Source: an uncultured Candidatus Melainabacteria bacterium | Lineage (GTDB): Bacteria > Cyanobacteriota > Vampirovibrionia > Gastranaerophilales > Gastranaerophilaceae | DNA length: 64,000 nucleotides | NCBI GenBank assembly: GCA_934754775.1 | Contig: CAKVIM010000002.1 | Location: 1 to 64,000 of the forward strand | Reading direction: 5' to 3' | In this document: positions 53,252-61,702 of the stretch, piece by piece | Layout: each line of letters starts with the position of its first letter | Numbering within the stretch: position 1 is the stretch's first letter | The notes under the pieces: model-generated | What the model was told of the DNA's origin: nothing | What the model saw: the letters and a program-made list of their open reading frames with translations, nothing else | Database searches by the model: none | Translations under genes and position numbers: made by a program

Positions 53252-53954
53252 CTTAGTACAAATTTTCACATCAGGAACCGGCGGAACACAAGTTTGGGCT
53301 CTAATGTTCGCCGCATCATTCCTCGGAGGCTTGGTAGCATCAATATCGCCTTGCTCACTTGCAATGCTTCCGCTTATAATAGGCTACGTGGGCGGATACT
53401 CAAAAGAAACTCCGCTTAGAACATTCATTCAACTATGTTGCTTTATAACCGGAACCGCAATCGTATTTTCGATTATCGGAATAATATGTGCAGTAACAGG
53501 AAGCGTATTTGCATCTTTTCTCGGCGGATATTTTACACTGATAATTGCATCGCTGTTATTGGTAATGGGACTAAAAATTTCCGGTATACTTGAGTTTGAA
53601 ATGCCTGTAATAATAAAAGCAATGCCTACAAATTCAACGCACTCGCTTTTTATCTACCCAATTCTTCTTGGAATAACTTTTGCACTCGCAGGCACACCTT
53701 GTTCAACTCCAATACTAGCAGGCATAATGGCATTTGCTGCAATAGGCAAAAACCTAATCGCTGCAGTTTTAATGCTATTCTTGTTTGCAATCGGGCAGGG
53801 GCTTATACTAATTATTGCGGGAATTTTCACTTCAAGCATAAAAAATCTCAAGAAACTTTCACGCTTCACAGATGTGCTTATGAAAATAAGCGGAATACTA
53901 CTTATCGGCGTTGCGATTTATCTGTACTACAAAACTTTTGCACCACTAATCTAA
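53244..53954 (+). CDS. CcdA/DsbD-like thiol-disulfide transmembrane protein
   Basis: 236 residues, six membrane helices. SISPCSLAMLPLIIGYVGGY (Cys in helix 1) and GTPCSTPILAGIMAFA (Cys in helix 4) are the redox pair of the CcdA/DsbD family. Carries electrons from cytoplasmic thioredoxin to extracytoplasmic thioredoxins. No cytochrome c maturation gene is near, so the target may be the upstream thioredoxin-like protein or other envelope disulfides. Confidence 0.92.
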   Translation: MDNLVQIFTSGTGGTQVWALMFAASFLGGLVASISPCSLAMLPLIIGYVGGYSKETPLRTFIQLCCFITGTAIVFSIIGIICAVTGSVFASFLGGYFTLIIASLLLVMGLKISGILEFEMPVIIKAMPTNSTHSLFIYPILLGITFALAGTPCSTPILAGIMAFAAIGKNLIAAVLMLFLFAIGQGLILIIAGIFTSSIKNLKKLSRFTDVLMKISGILLIGVAIYLYYKTFAPLI

Positions 53955-54392
53955 GAGTTCCGACTCAATAATCGCAGCAGCAGTTTTTATGAACTCCTCG
54001 CAAGGTCTTTGTGCGTAATATTCCGAAGTCCGCTTCGATGGAATATAAGAGCTCTCACCTTCGTTCAGCCCAAGAAGTTCTCTACAAATTATAGAACCGT
54101 GTTCTTGTTTGAATTTTTCAGCTAAATCCTGAATAAGTTTATAGTGCTTCGCTTTTGACTCATCGTCTATAGGGGAAGTATATCCCTTTAAAACCCCTGC
54201 TACCATAAACATTGCAGACACAGCACCACAAACTTCACGCAAGCGTCCCATTCCACCTCCAAAAGATGACGCAAGTTTGAGTGTAGTCACTTCATCCAAA
54301 CCAATTTCCCGAGCAAACGCCAACAAGACTGATTGAGCACAATTATAACCATGCCGAAAATTTTCCGCCGCTATTTCTTGATAAAACTTCAT
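53946..54392 (-). CDS. C_GCAxxG_C_C family redox-like protein
   Basis: 148 residues with the name-giving spacing: C in HGYNCAQSVL (about 18), GGGMGRLREVCGAVSAMFMV (Cys about 55), and a late C in SIICRELLG and QRPCEEF. Probably binds a metal or acts in thiol chemistry, but no function is established for the family. Converges with the CcdA gene (9-base overlap), which is suggestive since both concern thiols. Confidence 0.88.
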   Translation of the reverse strand: MKFYQEIAAENFRHGYNCAQSVLLAFAREIGLDEVTTLKLASSFGGGMGRLREVCGAVSAMFMVAGVLKGYTSPIDDESKAKHYKLIQDLAEKFKQEHGSIICRELLGLNEGESSYIPSKRTSEYYAQRPCEEFIKTAAAIIESELLD

Positions 54393-54472
54393 AAAAACAT
54401 CTTACAATAAAAAAATGAACAATTAAAATTTAATATCGTTATAAAAATATAGATTAAAAAGGAGAGTTAATT

Positions 54473-54790
54473 ATGTCAGACGAAAACAAAATTATTGAAG
54501 AAAAACACGAATGCTTATGCCAAAACAAGTATTTCAAAAAATTTATAATAATAAGCGTGGGGACATTTGTTGGTGCATTTTTGGCCCTAAGCTTGTTCGC
54601 AGCACTAAGTAAAACTCCAATGCCTGCTCAAATGCCTTGCCCATGTCCATGCCAGCAAATGATAAGACCTGATTTCGGGCCGCAACATTTTGACAGAGGT
54701 CCTAGAGGCGATTTCCATAAAAAAATGGAGAAAAGACACGCAGATAGACCTATGCCGCCAAGAGCAGAAAGACCGGAAGTTGATGATTAA
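54473..54790 (+). CDS. Small membrane protein with Pro/His/Arg-rich tail
   Basis: 105 residues. A Cys pair (HECLCQNKYF), one membrane helix (about 25-46, FIIISVGTFVGAFLALSLFA), then PMPAQMPCPCPCQQM and a Pro/Arg/Asp/His tail (FDRGPRGDFHKKMEKRHADR). The CPCPC cluster and His residues suggest metal binding. Not a known family. AAGGAG upstream; terminator follows. Confidence 0.65.
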   Translation: MSDENKIIEEKHECLCQNKYFKKFIIISVGTFVGAFLALSLFAALSKTPMPAQMPCPCPCQQMIRPDFGPQHFDRGPRGDFHKKMEKRHADRPMPPRAERPEVDD

Positions 54791-54803
54791 TTAGGAGAAA
54801 CGT

Positions 54804-54840
54804 GAGGGTGACTAAAAAAATCGCCCTCTTGTTTTATTTT
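54804..54840 (+). terminator. Terminator
   Basis: GAGGGTGA / TCGCCCTC stem (one G-U pair), loop CTAAAAAAA, then TTGTTTTATTTT. Confidence 0.8.
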
Positions 54841-54898
54841 CCACTTGAAATTAAAAAATGTTTATGAGATGATTGACTGGTAATTGAATAAACGTTAT

Positions 54899-54972
54899 GG
54901 CAAGGTAGCTCAGCTGGTGAGAGCGCACGGCTCATACCCGTGAGGTCGAGAGTTCGAATCTCTCCCTTGCTA
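54899..54972 (+). tRNA. tRNA-Met (CAU), elongator type
   Basis: 74 bases. Acceptor GGCAAGG / CCTTGCT (one G-U), D-arm GCTCAGCTGGTGAGAGC, anticodon stem CACGG / CCGTG with loop CTCATAC, T-arm GAGAGTTCGAATCTCTC, discriminator A. The anticodon stem lacks the three G-C pairs of an initiator. A tRNA-Ile(k2C) with a CAU anticodon cannot be ruled out. Confidence 0.92.
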
Positions 54973-55245
54973 TTTTTTTGTGCCTTCACGGGTAATTCGC
55001 AGTACGCAGTTCTTTCGAACCCAATCGGACTCCGTTCCAAGTCTTCACTACGTCCTCTTGGAACGCACGGCTCCCTCTCTGCAAAACTTACCCATTGGGG
55101 TAACTTTTGCTTCGGCACTGTCCGTGAGGTCGAATAGGCTTAAACAAGCAATTGTTAACCACCGAAACATACTTGTAAGATAATCAAAAGACGAATCTCT
55201 CCCTTGCTATTTTTTTGTGCCTTCACGGGCAATTCGCCGTACGCA
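54955..55245. repeat. Duplicated tRNA-Met 3' end flanking a 184-bp segment
   Basis: CGAATCTCTCCCTTGCTA plus the next 36 bases (TTTTTTTGTGCCTTCACGGG..) occur at 54955-55008 and again at 55192-55245 with 2 or 3 changes. Between them, further tRNA fragments lie in order: CGCACGGCTC (55064) and CCGTGAGGTCGA (55122). CGTTCCAAG / CTTGGAACG (55033/55055) forms an inverted repeat. It resembles an integration scar or split tRNA pseudogene. Open frames across it are antisense tRNA artefacts. Confidence 0.7.
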
Positions 55246-55296
55246 AATTCACCCTAATGTAGTTTAAAGTTCATTTTAAGAAATAGAGTCTAATAT

Positions 55297-55926
55297 TTAA
55301 TCAAAACAATAAATTGTATTTTTTAGTATATATGAATAATTATCAAAAACTGAAATTATTGTATCTATAATCTTTTCCAAATCCGAATGTGTCATATCTA
55401 TTTCATTTTGATAATCCGTATAATGTGCATATAATTTACTTCTGATTGTTTTTAAAATTTTAAAACAACTATTCAATATTTCTTCGTCATTTTTTATATT
55501 TAATTCTTCAAATGTATTTTTTATATTTTTCAGACGTTCCTGTTCTATCGGATCATTATCATCACAAACTTGAATAAAATCATGCCGATTAAAATCTGTT
55601 ATATATTTAGGCTTATCTTTGATAAGTTCTTCCATTAAAATTTGTTTATTATTTTTATAATATTTAGAAAAACTTCTAAGAAATTTAGGGAAACTTAAAT
55701 CATCATCATGACTTCCATATTCCGTTAAAGCTGCAATTGCCAAAACTAATGAACATTCATAATTATATCTAATCCAAAAACTATAATTAGATTTGAACAT
55801 TTCAATTTTTTCTTCTGTATTTTTTCGAAAAAATCTTTTATAATTTTTTTGCGAGTTTTTTATTAAATAAATTTTTAAAGAGATTTTTTCCAACCAATTT
55901 ATAAAATATTCTTTATCTTTATTCAT
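55297..55926 (-). CDS. HEPN-like protein of the restriction cassette
   Basis: 209 residues, helical, very AT-rich coding. Near the C-terminus IRSKLYAHYTD contains R162-x5-H168, the RX4-6H signature of HEPN ribonuclease folds, with the AH ending seen in AbiU2-type HEPN proteins. The flanking helices (EEILNSCFKILKTI; DMTHSDLEKIIDTIISVFDN) fit a four-helix HEPN bundle. Overlaps the specificity gene by 8 bases or more, so it is part of the operon. It could be an abortive-infection toxin guarding the RM system. Family assignment is from the motif only. Confidence 0.55.
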   Translation of the reverse strand: MNKDKEYFINWLEKISLKIYLIKNSQKNYKRFFRKNTEEKIEMFKSNYSFWIRYNYECSLVLAIAALTEYGSHDDDLSFPKFLRSFSKYYKNNKQILMEELIKDKPKYITDFNRHDFIQVCDDNDPIEQERLKNIKNTFEELNIKNDEEILNSCFKILKTIRSKLYAHYTDYQNEIDMTHSDLEKIIDTIISVFDNYSYILKNTIYCFD

Positions 55927-56944
55927 CTATATATTCCAAATACTCTAAAATTTTCTTTTGTTCTAAATGCAACATGTAATTATACATAAACTTATAATCA
56001 GGCTCACCTTCTGAATCTACTGGAAGCATAATTTTTTGTTTTAACATACGATTTTCATTAAATTTATATCCATACATATATTTGCATTTCTGCTTCAATA
56101 TTGCATTTTTTAAAAAAAGATAAATATACTTATTACCTTTAACTTCTTTTGTTGAAAACCGCTTTACATCGTCAGAAAAAGTACTTTTATAAGGATGATA
56201 GAATGTTTCAACAACACTACCATTGTAATTTACTCCTAATACGCCTTTATCAGTTGAAGGATTCTCATTAGATATAAAATTTGTTATACCATTATTTGAA
56301 TCTGTAGCACCAATAAAAGGAATATTTCCACTTTTCATATTTGCTTTTGTTAAACGTTTCCCTGCCTTAATCTCAAATATTTTTGATATATAGAAGTCAT
56401 GCCATTCTTTATTAATGCATACTTCCTTATGTAATTTATCAACTAAACTTTTAATATGTTCCTTATACTGATTTTTAAGTTTTGCTTCACGTTCTTTTAT
56501 GTATTCTTCCATGAACTTATAATCAGGTTCACCTTTTGAATTTACAGGTAAAATTATTTTATCTTTATCTGCATTGTCTTGCCTAAATTGATTCCCATAA
56601 GAATATTTTGAAGAATTTTTATTGATACAAGCCACGATAAATAATTTCGCTTGTTTGGAAATGCTATTATTTTTAAAAAAGTATATATTATCATCGCCAT
56701 AGCAATTATAATCATGATAAAAAGCATGTCCAAACATATCTATAGATATAAAATCAATATGCTTTGTCATGTTTTTATTTTTCGATATATAGTCACTTAC
56801 TCCCTGATTACTTTCACTTGCTGTAAGAAGTGGTATATTACCATTTTTTCTTTGTTCTTTTACCAATCTCTTACCATGATAATTAGTAAATATATCGCTC
56901 AAATAAAACACTTTCCAGTTAACAGTTTTTAGTGATTTATTCAT
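55919..56944 (-). CDS. BcgI-like restriction specificity subunit, two TRDs
   Basis: 341 residues from ATG at 56944, which overlaps the methyltransferase stop by 8 bases (ATGAATAA) with GAGGATG upstream. Two target-recognition repeats: residues 9-150 (WKVFYLSDIFTNYHGKRL.. to IILPVNSKGEPDYKFM) and 180-335 (WHDFYISKIFEIKAGKRL.. to IMLPVDSEGEPDYKFM), each followed by a helical spacer. This is type I HsdS or type IIB S-subunit layout; BcgI subunit B is, as I recall, also about 340 residues. It sets DNA sequence specificity. Confidence 0.88.
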   Translation of the reverse strand: MNKSLKTVNWKVFYLSDIFTNYHGKRLVKEQRKNGNIPLLTASESNQGVSDYISKNKNMTKHIDFISIDMFGHAFYHDYNCYGDDNIYFFKNNSISKQAKLFIVACINKNSSKYSYGNQFRQDNADKDKIILPVNSKGEPDYKFMEEYIKEREAKLKNQYKEHIKSLVDKLHKEVCINKEWHDFYISKIFEIKAGKRLTKANMKSGNIPFIGATDSNNGITNFISNENPSTDKGVLGVNYNGSVVETFYHPYKSTFSDDVKRFSTKEVKGNKYIYLFLKNAILKQKCKYMYGYKFNENRMLKQKIMLPVDSEGEPDYKFMYNYMLHLEQKKILEYLEYIDE

Positions 56945-58847
56945 TTTCATCCTCATTAAACAAATAACTTCTACCTTGTGCTATCATTGAAAATTCAAAA
57001 GTTAGATAGTCTGCAATAGTTTTGTCAAAATCTTCTTCCGTAGGTATTTCATCATTGAAGTAATAAAAAGCGTGTAACCATTCATCGGTTGCTTCAATAG
57101 TTGATTTCACACAGAATTTTGTAGGAGCTTCTATACGGTCAAACCATACGTCAAGCAAGTGTTGTTTCTTATCTTTTGCGTATTCAGTTTCAACTAATCC
57201 TATATGTGGAGCAACTTTAAATCCGTCATCTTTAAAATCAATAAATTTACACTCTTTATTGGCAGGGTGCGGTTTATGTGCCGTAAATACAGCTATACAA
57301 GGATTTACGCCAACGCCATAGAACGTATCACCGCTTAATGTAATAACACCTTCTAAAGTATGGTGTTTTAAGATACTTTCTTTATAATTTTGTTCGTCCT
57401 TCGTTTTACCTGTTAGGGATGATTGCGGAATAATCACAATTGCTTTTCCGTTTTCTGCTAATGAATCAAGTAAATGTTCAACAAAACTAATTTCATACAA
57501 CGAAGGATTTGCTTTTGAACCTTGACTATAAGGGGGATTCATCATGCCAACAGTTGCACCTTTAAGTTGTAATTCAGAATCTCTACACCTTAGGAAGTCT
57601 TCATCAATAAGATTACTTTTCCCGTCACCACGTATAATCATGTTTGAAGTTGCAATTGTAAACATATACGGTTGAAGTTCAATACCATGAAGCTGATTTT
57701 TTCTGATATTTTCTTTCTGACGGTCGTCTTTAGCTTTTTTCAACATATTATGCATAGCTGCGATAAGAAAACCTGCCGTTCCGCAACAAGGGTCAAATAC
57801 AATATCTTCCGGTTTAAGCTCAACCAAATCACAGAATAATTGAGTAATATGTTTTGGTGTAAGTATAATACCCAAACTTTGTCCGTCACCACCAGAATAA
57901 CTCATAAATTCGCCATAGAATCTACCTAAGTAATCTTCGGCGGTTTTGGTATATTTAATAGTTTTATAAATATTATCATATATTTGTTCTGCATAATATT
58001 TTAGAGGAGTTTTTCCCAATGTAGGATTTACTTCATTTAAAATTCTTGTATCTTTTATTACTGCAAATTGCGTTAATAATTTGTCTTTCTTTACGGTAGG
58101 TGATACTTTCGAACGCTGTAAATTTTTATCAATAGCAGAATAAATCTTGTTTCCGTCAGTATCAACTTCATCACCATTAAGTTGTTCAAGGTTAAAAGAA
58201 CCTTTATCAATCTCTCTTAGAGCAAGTAAAATACCTGATACTACAAGAGGTTTCTGTGTATCTTGTAAATTGCCATAATTTCTAAGATCTTCATGTAAGT
58301 TCTTTGCAAACTTAAGAATTTCAGTAGTTTCTTTTTGCAAATCTGTATTTTCGCCCAAAATCTCTCTGGTATAATATTCATCAATATTTTCTTCGTTAAA
58401 TATATAAAAAGATTCAACGTCAGGCATTATCTTGCAGTATTCACGTTCATTTATAAATAAAGGTGTAATCTTGTGATGTTTTTCGTTACCTGATATACCA
58501 AAAGCGATTATCTTCTTATAATGAGTGTTATTAATAAGGTGCTTGCCATAGAAATATGCACCATTAACGGCATAATCAGTGACAGCTTTAGTCTCTGTGC
58601 TGATTAAATTCTTATCGTCATATTTCACGTGTTTTGACAAGTCTGATTTGTCTTCAATTACAAGCAAAAAGTCGCCAACTACACCCACATACTCAGGGTA
58701 ACCAACATTACCAGTGCCTTTTTTAGAAGCAGTCTTCAATGCTTCATCAACTTCTTTTATTGAGCAACCTTGTGGGTCAAGGCATATACCGGCTTCTTTT
58801 AATAGTTCATATACCCATAAATCTGTTTTTGCTTCCTTTTTTGCCAT
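56937..58847 (-). CDS. BcgI-like fused endonuclease / N6-adenine methyltransferase
   Basis: 636 residues. The N-terminus has a PD-(D/E)xK-type nuclease signature: P51-E52, then E65-D66-K67 in LLVIEDKSD. A helical region follows at about 170-310, then the methyltransferase with motif I FDPCCGTAGF (351-360) and motif IV NPPY (437-440). A plain HsdM has no nuclease motif, so this matches type IIB/IIG BcgI subunit A (about 640 residues as I recall), which cuts on both sides of its site and needs the S subunit. No hsdR is present. Starts 1 base after the ATPase gene. Confidence 0.85.
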   Translation of the reverse strand: MAKKEAKTDLWVYELLKEAGICLDPQGCSIKEVDEALKTASKKGTGNVGYPEYVGVVGDFLLVIEDKSDLSKHVKYDDKNLISTETKAVTDYAVNGAYFYGKHLINNTHYKKIIAFGISGNEKHHKITPLFINEREYCKIMPDVESFYIFNEENIDEYYTREILGENTDLQKETTEILKFAKNLHEDLRNYGNLQDTQKPLVVSGILLALREIDKGSFNLEQLNGDEVDTDGNKIYSAIDKNLQRSKVSPTVKKDKLLTQFAVIKDTRILNEVNPTLGKTPLKYYAEQIYDNIYKTIKYTKTAEDYLGRFYGEFMSYSGGDGQSLGIILTPKHITQLFCDLVELKPEDIVFDPCCGTAGFLIAAMHNMLKKAKDDRQKENIRKNQLHGIELQPYMFTIATSNMIIRGDGKSNLIDEDFLRCRDSELQLKGATVGMMNPPYSQGSKANPSLYEISFVEHLLDSLAENGKAIVIIPQSSLTGKTKDEQNYKESILKHHTLEGVITLSGDTFYGVGVNPCIAVFTAHKPHPANKECKFIDFKDDGFKVAPHIGLVETEYAKDKKQHLLDVWFDRIEAPTKFCVKSTIEATDEWLHAFYYFNDEIPTEEDFDKTIADYLTFEFSMIAQGRSYLFNEDENE

Positions 58848-58848
58848 A

Positions 58849-60159
58849 TTAATATTCTTCCTTTAAAATTTCATCAAACTTGCCAGCCATAAATAGTGGA
58901 ATATTATATAGTCCATTATTTATTTCAAAATCAGCAAGGCTCGTTCTTATACTTATTTCAGGCTCAAACTTTTCTCTGTAAACTTTTAGAGATTTTGCCT
59001 GCAAATTTGTTGTTGCTTTTACTTCGACTGGAATTATATATCCATGCGTTTGGATTACAAAATCAATTTCAGCATTTCCTGATTTACTTATCCAATAAGC
59101 GACTTCCATATCTTCAAAGGTTTTCAATTGTTGCAGAACATATTGCTCCGCCAATGCTCCGTTAAACTCAGTGAAAATTTTATCTCCGTCAATCAATGTT
59201 CTTGCCGGAAGTTTACTTAAAGCACAAAGCAAGCCGACATCCAAAATAAAAAGTTTAAATGCTTTTGTATCTTCATAAGCTTTAATTGGCATTGCCGGTT
59301 TTGTTATTCGATTTATTTTATAAACAAGACCACAATTTATAAGCCAAGACAAAGCTTCTTCAAATTCATTTGCTCTTGCTCCTTGTTTAATCTTTTTATA
59401 AACAAATTTCTTACTTTCTTGCGTTAATTGATTTGGAATAGATTCCCAAAGTAAATCAATTTTTAATTTTCCGGTTGAAGAAATATGCTTTGAAAAGTCA
59501 TTAGTGTAAGCTCTTAAAATGCTTTCCTGAATTTTTCTTGCCTTTTTATAGTCATTATTATTTACAAAATCATTAACAACTTCAGGCATTCCGCCAATAT
59601 AATAATATTTTTTTAACCATTCTATATATTTTGGCTTAAATGTTTTTATATTATCCGAAGTTGGGTTTTCTAATAATTTAATAAACTTTTCTTCTCCAAT
59701 CGCTTCCAAAAATTCCAAGAAAGATAATGGATACAAGTCTAAGAAATCGACTTTGCCAACAGGAAAAGAAACATTTTCGTGTAAAGCAACACCTAGCAAA
59801 CTTCCTGCAGCAACGATATGATATTGAGGATTATTTTCATAAAAATATTTCAGAGTTGTTAGAGCTTTAGGACACTCCTGAATTTCATCAAGAATAATCA
59901 ATGTATTATCTGCATTAAATTTTGAAAATTCAAGCTCCAAACCTTCCAAGATGCGATTAGTATTCATATCCTTTGAAAATAGTTCACACATTAAATCATT
60001 ATTTTCAAAATTTATATAAATTGTTTTCTTGTATTGAGTTTTACCAAACTCTCTCATTAGCCAAGTTTTACCAACCTGTCTTGCTCCTCTTATTATAAGA
60101 GGTTTCCGGTTTTGGCTTTCTTTCCAGATTATAAGATTTTTAATAGCATCTCTCTTCAT
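58849..60159 (-). CDS. DUF4143-type AAA ATPase
   Basis: 436 residues from ATG at 60159 (MKRDAIKNLIIWKESQNRKP, the usual family start); a frame start at 60201 is possible and neither has a clear ribosome site. Walker A RGARQVGKT near 27, Walker B TLIILDEIQECP near 85, and AAGSLLGVALHE sensor. The C-terminal DUF4143 has a nuclease-like AEIDFVIQ..IPVEVKA (E/D..D..ExK). The family is common, often orphan. Here it is the promoter-proximal gene of the restriction cassette. The 60202-60332 DNA upstream is AT-rich with a TACTAATTAGT palindrome at 60283. Confidence 0.88.
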   Translation of the reverse strand: MKRDAIKNLIIWKESQNRKPLIIRGARQVGKTWLMREFGKTQYKKTIYINFENNDLMCELFSKDMNTNRILEGLELEFSKFNADNTLIILDEIQECPKALTTLKYFYENNPQYHIVAAGSLLGVALHENVSFPVGKVDFLDLYPLSFLEFLEAIGEEKFIKLLENPTSDNIKTFKPKYIEWLKKYYYIGGMPEVVNDFVNNNDYKKARKIQESILRAYTNDFSKHISSTGKLKIDLLWESIPNQLTQESKKFVYKKIKQGARANEFEEALSWLINCGLVYKINRITKPAMPIKAYEDTKAFKLFILDVGLLCALSKLPARTLIDGDKIFTEFNGALAEQYVLQQLKTFEDMEVAYWISKSGNAEIDFVIQTHGYIIPVEVKATTNLQAKSLKVYREKFEPEISIRTSLADFEINNGLYNIPLFMAGKFDEILKEEY

Positions 60160-60332
60160 TACACAGTAGAGCTTAACATATCTTGACATTCTATAGCTCA
60201 TATATTTGATGGAGATTTTACAAAATTTTGCATTTTTTCTATGGACTTTTGTGTGTTTAATAACATTTTTTAGACTGATATACTAATTAGTTTATAGAAA
60301 CTTCAAAAATTTTAAACAAAGTCTATACAAAT

Positions 60333-60434
60333 ATGGAACTAGAAAATCAACTTTCCCCAAATAACGATTTACTAGAAGATTTAATAAAAGAGCTTTTACA
60401 CGATAATGTAGCAAGAATTTGGGATGAAGAGTAA
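60333..60434 (+). CDS. Candidate 33-residue ORF
   Basis: Short acidic peptide MELENQLSPNNDLLEDLIKE.. ending IWDEE. It is followed at 60436-60486 by another tiny frame (MNIFETDDSSTPPTQV) that has GAAGAG before it. No good ribosome site for the first. Could be leader peptides, a small antitoxin-like remnant or chance. Confidence 0.25.
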   Translation: MELENQLSPNNDLLEDLIKELLHDNVARIWDEE

Positions 60435-60472
60435 GATGAATATTTTTGAAACAGATGATTCTTCTACTCCCC

Positions 60473-61198
60473 CTACACAGGTATAAAGATTGCACTTGGA
60501 GTTTTGTTTAATCTTTTTGTTACGTGGTCAGAGACAGCACGTCCATCGCCGGTCGTGATTTCTGTATGACCATATTTTGAGCTTACGCCCGAAACCCCTC
60601 TATCATACACAAGAACGCACCCTGCCGGTAAATCCTTGACATTTACAGATGATGGAGAAATCTCCTTGAAGTTTCTATTTTGACGTAGAATTCCCGTCAT
60701 TTGGTAAGCATGTCCGCTCTTATAAGCACCCAAACCACTATTTGCAATAGCATTCTTAACATATCTTGCACATTTACCCGTAGTTCCGCTTGCAGAATTT
60801 AATGCGACACGAGCAAGTCGATTCCCCGCAGAAGCATTATATCCACTAAGATTTGCTTGCTTATTACTACTAAAACTAAAAGTATCGCCTACTCCACTTG
60901 TACTGGAAAACGTAAACTGCGGCAATGTATAATTAAATCCACCACCAAACACACTTCCTGAATTATTCGCAAATGAAGGAAGCGGAATATTAAAATCCAT
61001 ACTAGGCGTTAAATTGAAAACCGGAGGCGGAAAATTAAACAAAGACGGCATACCAAAATTAAAATTAAACATAGGAGCCCCGAAAATCCCACACCCAAAG
61101 TTTGGCGGCATATTCCAACACGAAAATAACGGGGTAAAACTATTACTTATCCCGCCGATAAAGCTATTCAAATTTGCAAATGGGTTACATAATGTCAT
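60473..61198 (-). CDS. CHAP-like (NlpC/P60 superfamily) peptidase with Asn/Phe/Pro-rich N-terminus
   Basis: 241 residues. The N-terminal 110 are low-complexity Asn/Phe/Pro/Gly (NMPPNFGCGIFGAPMFNFNF, SLFNFPPPVFNLTPSMDFNI). The C-terminal domain has C143 in GKCARYVKNAIANSG and H211 in KYGHTEITTGDGR with the CHAP/amidase spacing. It would cleave peptidoglycan. No signal peptide; NPFAN at residues 5-9 recalls the NPF peptide at 31968. How it leaves the cell is unclear. Upstream sequence GATATAAGTC shows no strong ribosome site. Confidence 0.65.
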   Translation of the reverse strand: MTLCNPFANLNSFIGGISNSFTPLFSCWNMPPNFGCGIFGAPMFNFNFGMPSLFNFPPPVFNLTPSMDFNIPLPSFANNSGSVFGGGFNYTLPQFTFSSTSGVGDTFSFSSNKQANLSGYNASAGNRLARVALNSASGTTGKCARYVKNAIANSGLGAYKSGHAYQMTGILRQNRNFKEISPSSVNVKDLPAGCVLVYDRGVSGVSSKYGHTEITTGDGRAVSDHVTKRLNKTPSAIFIPV

Positions 61199-61319
61199 GA
61201 CTTATATCCTAAATATATAAAGTATACATAAAGGAAATAATTGCCTTTTTTGTAAATAAATATTAAAACCCATTGCTTGAGAATAGCTCTCATCTTAAAT
61301 AATCAGAACTATATAAAAA

Positions 61320-61661
61320 GAATAAAGTAGCCCGTAAGCCGTGTTCTGTTTTAGATAATTATCTATCTGGTATTGAGATTACTCCCAATCTCTAGCGATT
61401 TTTCCAGACTCGGCGGACACCTCAAACGTCTGATTCAATCTTGCATTCAGTCGGGGTTTAGCTAGCCGATACCTTCCGATATCGCTGGTGAAGCTCTTAA
61501 CTCACCGTTGCACCATTGCCTGTGATTGAAAATCCATCGGCCGTATTTTTTCTGTGCCACTTTCCGCCAGCTCACGCTGCCCGGAGTTTCTCCGGCGACC
61601 TGTCCTCGAATGCACGGACTTTCCTCATCCCGAAGGACGCAATTATCCGACTACTTTATTC
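61320..61661 (-). ncRNA. rnpB: RNase P RNA, bacterial type A-like
   Basis: P1 is a perfect 11-bp helix GAATAAAGTAG (61661-61651) / CTACTTTATTC (61330-61320). The conserved GAGGAAAGTCCGTGC lies at about 61627-61613 and the 3' ACAGAACACGGCTTACGGG at about 61350-61332, the pair that forms P4. About 342 bases. Processes tRNA 5' ends. Confidence 0.95.
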
Positions 61662-61702
61662 TTAAAACAGATTATAACACAAAATCCAATCACTTATAAG
61701 CG

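Noticed and set aside
54834..55118. 94-residue minus-strand frame over tRNA-Met
   Set aside because: Its middle is the familiar antisense translation of a tRNA (IRTLDLTGMSRALSPAELP), so it is an artefact.
55919..58847. Classical type I restriction system
   Set aside because: No hsdR gene, and the methylase carries its own N-terminal nuclease motif. BcgI-like type IIB fits better.
60292..60495. 67-residue minus-strand frame near the CHAP-like gene
   Set aside because: No ribosome site, no recognisable content, and it overlaps the start of other candidate short frames.
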